Shown in pieces: positions 29,633 through 37,569 of a DNA stretch of 64,000 nt. The translations under genes and the position numbers were made by a program. The stretch lies in assembly GCF_024124825.1 (NCBI RefSeq), contig NZ_JAMXSS010000002.1, positions 2,480,001 to 2,544,000 on the forward strand. Direction: 5' to 3'. How positions within the stretch are numbered: position 1 is the first letter of the stretch; every line of letters starts with the position of its first letter. The notes beneath the pieces are model-generated. The model saw only the letters and a list, made by a program, of their open reading frames with translations, ran no database searches and had not been told where the DNA came from. Source of the DNA: Arthrobacter sp. H16F315. Its GTDB lineage: Bacteria; Actinomycetota; Actinomycetes; Actinomycetales; Micrococcaceae.

Positions 29633-30374
29633 TCAGCTATTGTCCTGCGAAATACGCTGCGCCGGGGGCCGGTCTGTCTCCTGGCTGCCGGGACCGGGCC
29701 GGGTTTCGGCCGCGGGACCGCGGTTCCGGCGCCGTCGCTTAACGAACTCGACCACCCAAGGCAGGACCGAAACGAGGACCATCAGCACTGCAATGACGTC
29801 GATGTTCTTGGCGATGACCTCAAAGTGCCCCAGCCATGTTCCCAGCAGCGTGACGGAAGCGGCCCAAGCCAGCGCCCCGGAGATGTTCCAGAGCGTAAAG
29901 GACTTGTAGCCGTAACGGGCGATGCCGGCGCTCAGGGGTGCAAACGTCCGGACCATGGGCACAAAGCGGGCCAGCACAACTGCGGGCGCCGCCGTGGCGT
30001 CGGAAGAAATCCTCGGCGGTGGTCAGGTGCGCTGTCTTAAGGATCCGGGCATCGTCCTTGAACCACCGGCGGCCGAAGGTGCGTCCGATCATGTAGCCAA
30101 CCTGGTCGCCGGCGACGGCAGCGGCCGTGACAACGCCGATCAGCACCGGCAGCGACAACTGCAATTGCTGGTGCAGGAGGCCGGCCGTGAACAGCAGTGA
30201 ATCTCCGGGCAAAAACGGGAAAAGCACCCCGGATTCGATGAAGACCAGCAGCGAGATGACGCCGAGCGCCGCCGGACCCAGACCCTGGAGGAGGCTGGCG
30301 GGGTCCAGCAGTGAGCGAAGATCAATCGAGGGGGCCACTGTGTGGACAAGCCCGGAGGCGTATATGACGTACAT
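29633..30374 (-). CDS. DedA family membrane protein; frame break near 29981-29994
   Basis: The ATG at 30374 follows AAGGA by seven bases. The DedA/SNARE-associated signature is clear: IESGVLFPFLPGDSLLFTAGLL, AAVAGDQVGYMIGRTFGRRWF, then FFRRHG, the frame break, and PAVVLARFVPMVRTFAPLSAGI, followed by two more helices. Removing one base gives about 246 residues. The essential Asp/Glu and Arg residues of the family (E in IESG, D in PGD, R in ARFVP) are present. Recent work identifies some DedA proteins as undecaprenyl-phosphate flippases; that role here is inferred from family and context. Confidence 0.88.
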
Positions 30375-30384
30375 GCTCAGTTCC

Positions 30385-31149
30385 TTAGGCTTGGGATGAT
30401 CGGAGTGCGGCGGGGGCCGTCACGCGGTCCAGGAGGGGCACGGCGAAACAGTTCCACATTCCGGACAGCAGCACCACAGCCGCACTGGCCGCGAGGAAGG
30501 ACGCCACCACGTCGGTGGGGTAGTGGACTCCGATATACAGCCGCGACCACGCCACCACGAGGGCCAGTGCCGCCGCGGCGAAGGCTGTCGCCTTGGCCCA
30601 GCGGGTTCCGCGGACCAGGAAGTACACGGCAAATCCCAGCGCCACCGCAAAGGACACGTGCCCGCTCGGGAAACTGTTGGAGCCGGTTTCGGGGGAGAGT
30701 GGATCGGCCAGCAGCGCCGGATTGGGACGTTGCCGGGCGATGATGAGCTTAAACAAGCCACTTGCCACCCAACCGGAGGATGCAAAGATGCCGAACGCAA
30801 TGGCTTTTACCAGGGAACGCCTGATCACCCAAAGGTAGAGTGCAGCGGCGGCAACGAATGCGACTCCGGCCGCCGGGCCGAACACCAGGTTCAGGGTCAT
30901 AGCGAGGCCGGTCAGGATTGCGGCGTGGTGTTGGCTGAGGTCCTGGTCAACGCCCAGTTCAGCCGCCGTACCACCGGGTAACAGCTGTGCCGTTGCCCCC
31001 AGGGCGATGACCGCCGCGGACAGCAGGATGCCCCATAACAGCCAATGACGGGGCTGGGGGATGGCCCAGGGCTGCGGGCCGGCAACTGCCTTTAGTCCGG
31101 CAGAATCACGGGGCGCCGTAACGCTGCCAGCATGGGCGGGTCCAGTCAT
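30385..31149 (-). CDS. PAP2 superfamily membrane phosphatase
   Basis: ATG 31149 follows GGAGGA by four bases; 254 residues with about six membrane helices. The three PAP2 motifs are complete: KLIIARQRPNP (C1, KxxxxxxRP), SFPSGH (C2, with the catalytic His) and SRLYIGVHYPTDV (C3, SRxxxxxHxxxD). Related membrane PAP2 proteins such as BcrC dephosphorylate undecaprenyl pyrophosphate or lipid phosphates. Placement directly before a DedA gene and a two-component pair supports undecaprenyl carrier recycling, but lipid phosphate substrates are equally possible. First gene of the operon. Confidence 0.92.
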   Translation of the reverse strand: MTGPAHAGSVTAPRDSAGLKAVAGPQPWAIPQPRHWLLWGILLSAAVIALGATAQLLPGGTAAELGVDQDLSQHHAAILTGLAMTLNLVFGPAAGVAFVAAAALYLWVIRRSLVKAIAFGIFASSGWVASGLFKLIIARQRPNPALLADPLSPETGSNSFPSGHVSFAVALGFAVYFLVRGTRWAKATAFAAAALALVVAWSRLYIGVHYPTDVVASFLAASAAVVLLSGMWNCFAVPLLDRVTAPAALRSSQA

Positions 31150-31211
31150 GGGGTCCTCCGGTCGGGTCGAGGGCGCTGTCCGGCGCACGCTCCAACTTTC
31201 CCGCAGGGCCT

Positions 31212-31229
31212 TTAAGAAACGCTTAAGAA
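31212..31229 (-). promoter_or_regulatory. direct repeat operator TTCTTAA-N4-TTCTTAA upstream of the PAP2-DedA-two-component operon
   Basis: On the minus strand two identical heptamers TTCTTAA lie 11 bp apart (31229-31223 and 31218-31212), 63 bases above the PAP2 start. This arrangement, one helical turn between tandem half-sites, is the usual binding pattern of OmpR/PhoB-type regulators. The AT-rich repeats stand out in very GC-rich surroundings. The operon's own regulator is the natural candidate. Confidence 0.55.
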
Positions 31230-31308
31230 GTGCCGGGGCCTGCGCGGAGCCGTTCCTGCAGGAACACGCTCGGCCGTCGGTTGTGGTGCGAGACCGGGGT
31301 GCCGGTCC

Positions 31309-31319
31309 TAGACTGTGTC
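31309..31319 (+). promoter_or_regulatory. -10 element TAGACT close to the CYTH-CHAD start
   Basis: TAGACT (31309-31314) is followed by five bases and the ATG at 31320; no ribosome binding site is present. This predicts a leaderless or nearly leaderless mRNA. Confidence 0.45.
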
Positions 31320-32837
31320 ATGGCCTCCGAGGACAGCGTTGAAATCGAGCGAAAGTACGACGTCGACGAAAGGGCCGCGCTGCCGCCTCTTGACGAGCTG
31401 CCAGGGGTGGCCCGGGCAGAACGGCCCGTTGAGCAGCAGCTGGAGGCCGAGTATTTCGACACGGCCGGCCTGGCCCTGGCGGCGCACGGCATAACCCTGC
31501 GCCGGCGGACCGGCGGCGACGATTCCGGATGGCACCTCAAACTCCCCGGCGGCCAGGACACAAGGCTCGAAATGCACGAGCCACCGGGAAACGACCCGGA
31601 ATTGGTTCCGCCGAGGTTCCTCCAGCTCGTCCGGGTGCACGTACGGGACCGTCCCCTTGCCGCCGTCGCCCGCGTGAGGACCCGGCGGATGCTACACCGC
31701 CTCCGGGACGATCACAACGGGATTCTTGCCGATGTTGCCGATGACCGGGTGCAGGCCGACAGGCTCGGACCTGAACCCCGCAGCCTGACGTGGCGGGAGT
31801 GGGAGATAGAACTCGTCCAGGGGTCCCGTGAGCTGCTGGACGCGGCGGAGGCGGTGCTTGCCGTGGCCGGCGGGCGCCCGGCCGCGCATGCCTCGAAGCT
31901 GGAACGCACGCTCGGGGATCAGCCGCTGGCCGGTCCGGCTGCACTTCCGCCGCCCGTGCGCCGCAAGGGGCCGGCGACTGCCGTGCTCGTGGCCTATGTG
32001 CACGCTCGGGTGCAGGGCATTTCGGAACTGGATCCGCGGGTGCGCCGGGACGCACCGGACGCCGTCCATCAGATGCGGGTGGCGACCAGACGGATGCGTT
32101 CGGTATTGGGCACCTACCGCCGGCTGCTGGAACCGGAACAGGTAAACACGCTCCGGGCGGAGCTTAAATGGCTGGCCGGCTGTCTGGGCGAGGCACGGGA
32201 CGCGGAGGTGATGCGCGAACGGCTCGAGAACCTGGTTGCCTGCGAGCCGGCGGATCTGGTGATCGGACCCGTCTCGCGCCGGATGCGGGAAGCGCTGGGC
32301 GCCGAATACGGCGCCGCCCGCGCCGCGGTATTGCAGGTGCTCGAGGATAAACGGTATTTCCGCCTCCTCGACAGTCTCGACGACTTCCTTGCCGCCGTGC
32401 CGGTGGCTGTTCCTGATCCGCGGCCGGCGCATGCGACTGTGGCCGCCCTGGTCAGGAATGACTGGAAGCGGTTACGCCGGAATGTTCGGATTGCGGAGGC
32501 CACGCCGGACGGCCCGGATCACGACGCCGCCCTGCACGAGGCGCGTAAGAGCGCCAAACGGCTCCGCTACGCAGCCGAATCCGGAATTCCTGTGATCGGC
32601 AAGCGCGCTGCCCGGTTGGCCGGCGCCGCCCACGGACTGCAAAAAATACTGGGCGAGCACCAGGACAGCGTTGTCACCCGGGCCCTGCTCCGGCGCCTCG
32701 GCGCCCAGGCGCACCTCGCCGGGGAAAATGCCTTCACCTACGGGAGGCTGCACGCGCTTGAACAAGCCATGGCGGCCGACGCCGAATCCCGGTTCAGCAA
32801 GGCCTGGAAGCGTTTCCCGAAGGTGCCAAAGGAATGA
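31320..32837 (+). CDS. CYTH and CHAD domain protein
   Basis: 505 residues. The N-terminal CYTH (triphosphate tunnel) domain begins SVEIERKYDVDE, containing the ExExK metal-binding motif, and continues with YFDTAGLALAAHGITLRRRTGG and TWREWEIEL. From about residue 230 a CHAD domain follows, with the conserved histidines in AVHQMRVATRRMRSVLGTYR and ALHEARKSAKRLRYAAE. CYTH enzymes hydrolyse inorganic triphosphate or related substrates and CHAD domains bind polyphosphate, so a role in polyphosphate metabolism or localisation is likely. It is divergent from the PAP2 operon. Confidence 0.92.
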   Translation: MASEDSVEIERKYDVDERAALPPLDELPGVARAERPVEQQLEAEYFDTAGLALAAHGITLRRRTGGDDSGWHLKLPGGQDTRLEMHEPPGNDPELVPPRFLQLVRVHVRDRPLAAVARVRTRRMLHRLRDDHNGILADVADDRVQADRLGPEPRSLTWREWEIELVQGSRELLDAAEAVLAVAGGRPAAHASKLERTLGDQPLAGPAALPPPVRRKGPATAVLVAYVHARVQGISELDPRVRRDAPDAVHQMRVATRRMRSVLGTYRRLLEPEQVNTLRAELKWLAGCLGEARDAEVMRERLENLVACEPADLVIGPVSRRMREALGAEYGAARAAVLQVLEDKRYFRLLDSLDDFLAAVPVAVPDPRPAHATVAALVRNDWKRLRRNVRIAEATPDGPDHDAALHEARKSAKRLRYAAESGIPVIGKRAARLAGAAHGLQKILGEHQDSVVTRALLRRLGAQAHLAGENAFTYGRLHALEQAMAADAESRFSKAWKRFPKVPKE

Positions 32838-33073
32838 CGGCAGCCGCGCCATCGAGGGACTGCGCGCGGCCATTTCACCCCGGATCCAGAATGCAGCAGC
32901 GGCGCGGGCCCGATGAGGATTCACATCCCGATATGGATGTTTTGTTAGGGCCGCTGCGATAGCGTAGCCAGAGGCTCGGGGAGTATCCCGGCGTCGGTGC
33001 ATTCCCGTTCCGGCTTTCGCAGTCAGTCTGCGGCGAGTGTGCTGTTGTTCCGAATCGATCAAAGGACATAACC

Positions 33074-33295
33074 ATGGCTGTATCCGTTGAACTTGGCAAG
33101 GCACTCGATAAGGCCTATGAGAACGTGACCCTTGAGGAAGTTCTTGCCGCCCCGCCGTCAGCGCTGGCCGGGCTCACCGAAAAGCACGACGAACTCCTTG
33201 CCGGCATGGGAATCAAGACCATCCGCGACCTCGGCAGCAACAAATTCTTCGCCACGGCCGGAGTGCTTGTAGCGCTGTCCGGGAAGGCCGGATAG
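33074..33295 (+). CDS. small conserved-looking protein with a helix-hairpin-helix-like core
   Basis: 73 residues, ATG 33074 after AAAGGA. The sequence is helical; the segment ALAGLTEKHDELLAGMGIKTIRDLGSN resembles the helix-hairpin-helix pattern in which a short helix ends at GI/GV-K-T-I-x-D-L. There is no signal peptide or membrane segment. It stands alone: 236 bp of non-coding DNA before it and a strong terminator after it, implying a dedicated, possibly abundant transcript. I do not recognise the family; nucleic-acid or protein binding is a guess. Confidence 0.7.
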   Translation: MAVSVELGKALDKAYENVTLEEVLAAPPSALAGLTEKHDELLAGMGIKTIRDLGSNKFFATAGVLVALSGKAG

Positions 33296-33323
33296 CAGTC
33301 CGCTTGAAGCAGGCGCTGCGCTG

Positions 33324-33366
33324 AAGCGAAAGGTCCGACCGGCCACACTGGTCGGACCTTTTGCTT
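33324..33366 (+). terminator. intrinsic terminator after the 73-residue gene
   Basis: AAGCGAAAGGTCCGACC (33324-33340) pairs with GGTCGGACCTTTTGCTT (33350-33366) over 17 positions with one G-T wobble and a nine-base loop. The A-rich/T-rich ends could work in both directions. Confidence 0.8.
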
Positions 33367-33424
33367 CGCCGGGGGCAACGCTGGGACAAGGCCGTCGGTG
33401 CGGGACTGCCAGGACTGAACGGCT

Positions 33425-33646
33425 TCAGCTGCTGTCCACGGTCCCGGAGGAGAACTGCCGCCTGATTCTGTTCCGCGCCCCGTGCTCAACCAGGGTCGGG
33501 ATGAATGTCCGGATCCGGCCGGAAGCCAGTTGTTCGTACTCTTCCGTGACGATCCTGGCGATGAGCGTACGGGGAGCCTCGGGATGCCGGACGACTATCC
33601 GGTCCGTGACCTTGTTGATGGTGTCCTGCTTGTCCGCGTCGTCCAT
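33425..33646 (-). CDS. three-helix-bundle dimerisation domain-like small protein
   Basis: 73 residues from ATG 33646 (MDDADKQDTINKVTDRIVV). The pattern RIVTEEYEQLASGRIRTFIPTLVEHGARNRIR matches the stand-alone three-helix domain that also precedes arsenate reductase or phosphatase domains in actinobacteria. It is short, charged and cytosolic. An in-frame upstream extension to 33739 is possible but has no better start. No partner enzyme is next to it. Function unknown. Confidence 0.6.
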   Translation of the reverse strand: MDDADKQDTINKVTDRIVVRHPEAPRTLIARIVTEEYEQLASGRIRTFIPTLVEHGARNRIRRQFSSGTVDSS

Positions 33647-33800
33647 ATACGCAGTTTGACCCCGGGTGACCCCGGTGTCTATCAGCATGCTTACGACGTG
33701 GACAGCAGGGTCCAGGACCTGGTGGCGAACGCGCTGCACCAGGTCCTCTCGTCACCCTGATCCGGCCGCTCCATCTGCGTGATCTTCTGACGGCCCGGCA

Positions 33801-34186
33801 ATGGCTTCGCGGGAGGGCCTCAGAGGTCAAAGCCACCACGGTGCCAACGGCCTCGAGCCGGACGTGCAAGTCTACGAGGACCACCCCGGGCAGCTGTGCA
33901 TCTGCCACGGGACAGGGGAACCGTCCGCATCCTCGGTAGCGGACTATCTGATCGGCATCCACCAGTTCGCGCGGTCAAACTCCAACTGTCGTTGCTCGTC
34001 TTCGACTGCAAACCGGAAGTCATCTCACCGGATCACGACGTCGAACTGCTGCTGGCGATCCGCGAGCACCTGACCTTCGCCCTCGACCGAATCGATGTGC
34101 ACAGCGCCCGGTTCGGCAGCAGTGGCACGGCGGTCTTCGATCGCGACATCGATGACACCACACCGTTCACCCGGCCGATCATCTGA
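33801..34186 (+). pseudogene. remnant of a glycerophosphodiesterase/phospholipase-like TIM-barrel gene
   Basis: Two frames together read GLRGQSHHGANGLEPDVQVYEDHPGQLCICHGTG...DYLIGIHQFA and then VKLQLSLLVFDCKPEVISPDHDVELLLAIREHLTF, with a frame change near 33966-33975. The GANGLEPDVxxYxDHP and H-G-T-G order resembles the first part of GDPD/PLD-like TIM-barrel phosphodiesterases. The expected N-terminal beta strand with its His and the C-terminal half are missing: the frame ends at 34186. I read it as a decayed gene fragment. 33647-33800 shows nothing else. Confidence 0.45.
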
Positions 34187-34260
34187 GGTGTGCCAAAACT
34201 CTCAGAGCGCACGGGCGGTGCTGGATTAAATGCAGCAACTGACCGTCACCACCTCGCTAT

Positions 34261-34296
34261 TCAGTGATACTATCTAGTGGTAGTCAGCAACACTGA
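34261..34296 (+). promoter_or_regulatory. nested inverted repeats at the padR promoter
   Basis: TCAGTG (34261-34266) and CACTGA (34291-34296) form the outer arms; ACTA (34269-34272) and TAGT (34281-34284) lie inside. A candidate -10 TACTAT (34268-34273) falls within them, and AGGAGG (34306-34311) follows before the GTG at 34317. This is a plausible autoregulatory PadR operator. Confidence 0.4.
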
Positions 34297-34316
34297 GTAG
34301 TAAAGAGGAGGCCTTT

Positions 34317-34679
34317 GTGGCCAACCAAATGACCGAGATGCTCAAGGGAACCCTCGAGGGCATCGTTCTCGCGAACCTGGCCGTTCAGCCGGCCTACGGC
34401 TACGAGATCACCGCGCGGCTGCGCGAGCAGGGCTTCTCCGACATTGTTGAGGGCACCGTCTACGCCCTCCTGATCAGGATCGAGCAGCGTGGCTTCGTCG
34501 ACGTTGCGAAGGTCCCGTCGGAGAAGGGCCCGCCACGCAAGGTGTACTCGCTGAACGCCGCAGGCGCCGAGAACCTCGACGAGTTCTGGAGGAGCTGGAG
34601 CTTCCTCGTAGAGCGGATCGGACAACTTCACCAGCAGATCGAAAACCCGCAGGATCACCCCCAGGAAGACGGAGAGTAG
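34317..34679 (+). CDS. PadR family transcriptional regulator
   Basis: 120 residues, GTG start. The PadR winged helix is evident: EMLKGTLEGIVLANLAVQPAYGYEITARLREQGFSDIVEGTVYALLIRIEQRGFVDVAK (quoted by parts), then the wing with SEKGPPRKVYSLNAAGAENLDEF and a C-terminal dimerisation helix. PadR proteins usually repress a neighbouring efflux system until a drug binds. Two bases separate it from the DUF1048 gene, and the ABC exporter genes follow with overlapping ends, so it probably controls its own operon. Confidence 0.9.
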   Translation: MANQMTEMLKGTLEGIVLANLAVQPAYGYEITARLREQGFSDIVEGTVYALLIRIEQRGFVDVAKVPSEKGPPRKVYSLNAAGAENLDEFWRSWSFLVERIGQLHQQIENPQDHPQEDGE

Positions 34680-34681
34680 TC

Positions 34682-35062
34682 ATGGCCGCAAAGTGGATCG
34701 AGGCCCTCACCGGGTCGCTGGAACAGAAGAAGCAGTACAAGCAGTCCATGGCCCGCATCGAGGCACTTCCGGAGCCCTACCGCAGTTCGGCGAAGGCGTT
34801 CAACCGGTACTTTATGTACTACGGCGGGATCACCGACGGGGACGCCCTCACCACGATGATCGTTGACCATGCCGATCTCTGGGAACGCGCCGCTGTCGAC
34901 GCGACGCCGGTGCGCGCCATCGTAGGTGAGGACCCGGTGGAGTTTGCCGAGACATTCGCCCAGGCCTACTCCGCCACCCGGTGGATAGATAAGGAGCGCG
35001 CCCGACTCACGAAGGCGATCGACGCTGCCGCCGGCGGCGAGGGAACGGGCCCGGACGCATGA
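34682..35062 (+). CDS. DUF1048 family protein
   Basis: 126 residues. The sequence KWIEALTGSLEQKKQYKQSMARIEALPEPYRSSAKAFNRYFMYYGG and ATRWIDKERARL is characteristic of the DUF1048 helical family, found beside PadR regulators and ABC exporters in actinobacteria and firmicutes. No enzymatic motif or membrane segment is seen. It overlaps the ATPase gene by four bases. It may be an accessory to the regulator or transporter; the function is not established. Confidence 0.8.
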   Translation: MAAKWIEALTGSLEQKKQYKQSMARIEALPEPYRSSAKAFNRYFMYYGGITDGDALTTMIVDHADLWERAAVDATPVRAIVGEDPVEFAETFAQAYSATRWIDKERARLTKAIDAAAGGEGTGPDA

Positions 35063-35892
35063 CAACCGGCCGGGCCCTCGAACCCGCGATCCGGGTGCGG
35101 GGCATCACGAAGTCGTTTAAGGATGTGGCGGTGCTGTGCGGCGTCGACTTCGACGTGCGGGCGGGAAGCATATTCGCATTGCTCGGATCCAATGGCGCGG
35201 GCAAGACCACCGTGGTGCGGATCCTTACGACGCTGCTGAAGGCGGACGCGGGCACCGCCACGGTGCACGGTTTCGACGTCAACACCAACCCCGGCGGGGT
35301 GCGCGAGTCGATCAGCCTCACCGGCCAGTTCGCGGCGGTCGACGACATACTCTCGGGCCGGGAAAACCTGGTGCTGATCGCCAGGCTGCGTCACCTGAAC
35401 AACCCGGGCGGGATTGCCGACGGCCTCCTGTCCCGCTTCTCGCTCACGGAAGCAGGCAACCGCAAGGCGTCGACCTACTCGGGCGGCATGCGACGCCGAC
35501 TCGACATCGCGATGGGCCTGATCGGCAACCCGCCGGTCATCTTCCTCGACGAACCGACCACGGGGCTCGACCCCCAATCGCGTCTGGAGGTGTGGCAGAC
35601 AATCAGGAACCTTGCCGGTCAGGGCACAACGGTGCTGCTCACCACGCAGCACCTGGACGAGGCCGAACAGCTCGCCGAGCGCATCGCGATCCTGCACAAA
35701 GGCACGATCATCCGGAACGGGACACTTGCCGAACTCAAGAATCTGCTCCCGGCCGCCAAAGTTGAGTACGTCGAGAAGCAGCCCTCCCTCGAAGACGTCT
35801 TCCTCGCCCTCGTCGGTGACGGCAGTGCAATCGGTACCGCCGTCGAGGGCCACACCGACGGTGCGGTCCCGAAACGAAAGGAATCCCGATGA
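35059..35892 (+). CDS. ABC transporter ATP-binding protein (DrrA-like exporter)
   Basis: 277 residues. Walker A is LLGSNGAGKTT, the signature is YSGGMRRRLDIAMGLI, Walker B is PPVIFLDEPTTGLDPQSR, and the H-loop is TTQHLDEAEQLAERI. The C-terminal extension (VEYVEKQPSLEDVFLALVGDG) is that of DrrA-type exporters of drugs or lipids. It overlaps the permease by four bases. The operon is probably a small multidrug or antibiotic self-protection exporter. Confidence 0.93.
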   Translation: MTTGRALEPAIRVRGITKSFKDVAVLCGVDFDVRAGSIFALLGSNGAGKTTVVRILTTLLKADAGTATVHGFDVNTNPGGVRESISLTGQFAAVDDILSGRENLVLIARLRHLNNPGGIADGLLSRFSLTEAGNRKASTYSGGMRRRLDIAMGLIGNPPVIFLDEPTTGLDPQSRLEVWQTIRNLAGQGTTVLLTTQHLDEAEQLAERIAILHKGTIIRNGTLAELKNLLPAAKVEYVEKQPSLEDVFLALVGDGSAIGTAVEGHTDGAVPKRKESR

Positions 35893-36653
35893 CCACCCAC
35901 GTCCTCGGCGACACGGGCGTCCTGACCGCCCGCTCGCTGCGCCACATCCTCCGCAGCCCTGACACGATCATCACCACAGTGGTCACCCCAATCGCGCTGT
36001 TGCTGCTGTTCGTGTACGTGTTCGGCGGCGCGATCAAAACGGGATCCGACGCGTCGTATGTAAACTACCTGCTCCCTGGCATCCTGCTTATTACCATCGC
36101 GTCCGGCGTCGCGTACACCGCCTACCGGCTGTTCCTCGACCTGCAGGGCGGCATTTTCGAACGTTTCCAGTCCATGCCGATTGCAAGGTCGAGCGTGCTG
36201 TGGGCGCACGTGCTGACCTCCCTGGCCGCGAACTTGGCCTCCGTCGCGGTCGTCATCGGCGTTGCGCTCATCATGGGGTTCCGCACCGGTGCATCCCTTG
36301 CCGTCTGGCTCGGCGTCGCAGGCATCCTGATCCTGTTCACCCTCGCCCTGACCTGGCTCGCCGTCATCGCGGGGCTTTCGGCGAAGACCGTCGATGGCGC
36401 GAGCGCGTTCAGCTACCCGCTGATCTTCCTGCCCTTCATCAGCTCGGCGTTTGTGCCCACCAACTCGATGCCCGGTCCGGTCGCATGGTTCGCCGAGCAC
36501 CAACCGGTAACCTCCATCGTGAACACCATTCGAGCCCTGCTCGCCCAGGAACCCGTCGGCAGTGCTATCTGGACGGCACTCGCCTGGCTCGCCGGGATGC
36601 TAGTCGTCGCCTACGCCTTAGCGATCGCCGTCTACCGTCGCAGGATCAGCTGA
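35889..36653 (+). CDS. ABC transporter permease (DrrB-like, ABC-2 type)
   Basis: 254 residues with six membrane helices and a cytoplasmic N-terminus (TARSLRHILRSPDTIITTVVTPIALLLLFVYVFGGAI in part). FERFQSMPIARSSVLWAHVL and FLPFISSAFVPTNSMPGPVAWFAEHQPVTSIVNTIRALL are ABC-2 permease signatures. It forms the membrane half of the exporter with the ATPase directly upstream. Last gene of the PadR operon; 36654-36860 is non-coding. Confidence 0.92.
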   Translation: MTTHVLGDTGVLTARSLRHILRSPDTIITTVVTPIALLLLFVYVFGGAIKTGSDASYVNYLLPGILLITIASGVAYTAYRLFLDLQGGIFERFQSMPIARSSVLWAHVLTSLAANLASVAVVIGVALIMGFRTGASLAVWLGVAGILILFTLALTWLAVIAGLSAKTVDGASAFSYPLIFLPFISSAFVPTNSMPGPVAWFAEHQPVTSIVNTIRALLAQEPVGSAIWTALAWLAGMLVVAYALAIAVYRRRIS

Positions 36654-36860
36654 ACCCCGCGAGCGGAGCCAGCGCCGGGGCCGGCCTGGGGGGAACCCCG
36701 TAGACTCCTTTTATCTACTCGATCGATAATTGGGATTTTTGCTGGTTCGGAAAGTTGCGTCCGCGTCCCGCACTGACGAGAACGGGCAAACGCCCCCCAA
36801 GGGTCACCGCCCGGCGGAGGCCGGATTCGCAACCGAAATCTAAAGGCATGGGGAAACGGC

Positions 36861-37448
36861 ATGAGTAAGAATAATCCCGCCACGCAGCCGCGGTCGTCCG
36901 CACCGAACCGGCGGGCCGCCAACCAGATGCGCCGGCCGAACGGAAAATTCCGGTTCAGCGACCGATTCATTAAAGTAGTCACCACCGCCCTGATCACCGT
37001 CATGCTGGTATCGATCGCCGCGGGATTCATCCTCGGACCGCTGAGCGACAACGTGGACGGGGAGGCGGGGGACGTTCTTGGGAACGTGGCCGCCGCCCTT
37101 ATCATCGGCGGACTGGTGCTGCCTCTCCTGCTGGCCGCCGTTCTCGGAGGCGAAGCGATCCGCGCCGGCGCGGGATTCGTCGGTTTCTTCCTGATTGCGG
37201 GCATGCTCGCCGCAGCCGTGGGAACCACTGAGGCGGGCCAGGAGTTGCTCGGGCCGGTCTGGGGTCCATGGGCCGTCTGGGGCGGCGGTGCGCTGATGGT
37301 CCTCGCGGTCGGCGGCTTCTGGATCGTCGGTTGGATAGCACGGGTGCCGATGTGGATTCAGGCTCCCGCCGCGGGTTCGCCCCGCGTGTACGTGCGCGGA
37401 TCCAGCAAAAACCCTGTCGACCGGGTGCTTCCCAACGACCTGGAATAG
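36861..37448 (+). CDS. unknown four-helix membrane protein
   Basis: 195 residues, ATG 36861. A basic, Asn/Arg-rich cytoplasmic N-terminus of about 45 residues precedes four hydrophobic segments (VTTALITVMLVSIAAGFIL; ALIIGGLVLPLLLAAVLG; GFVGFFLIAGMLAAAVG; GALMVLAVGGFWIVGWIA) and a short tail. No known motif is visible. It may be monocistronic; the next gene converges on it. Function unknown. Confidence 0.75.
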   Translation: MSKNNPATQPRSSAPNRRAANQMRRPNGKFRFSDRFIKVVTTALITVMLVSIAAGFILGPLSDNVDGEAGDVLGNVAAALIIGGLVLPLLLAAVLGGEAIRAGAGFVGFFLIAGMLAAAVGTTEAGQELLGPVWGPWAVWGGGALMVLAVGGFWIVGWIARVPMWIQAPAAGSPRVYVRGSSKNPVDRVLPNDLE

Positions 37449-37569
37449 GTCCGCTGGCGGCGTGCCGCGCTGGTGGTTTCGCTGTGCCCACGGAGGAACC
37501 CGGGAGCAGCACCTGCGCGTCTCCGTGCACCATCCGCGCCGGCATTACCCAGCCGTAACCGGCGACTGT

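Noticed and set aside
33801..34186. Two separate small genes
   Set aside because: The two frames give consecutive blocks of one enzyme family, so a single broken gene explains them better.
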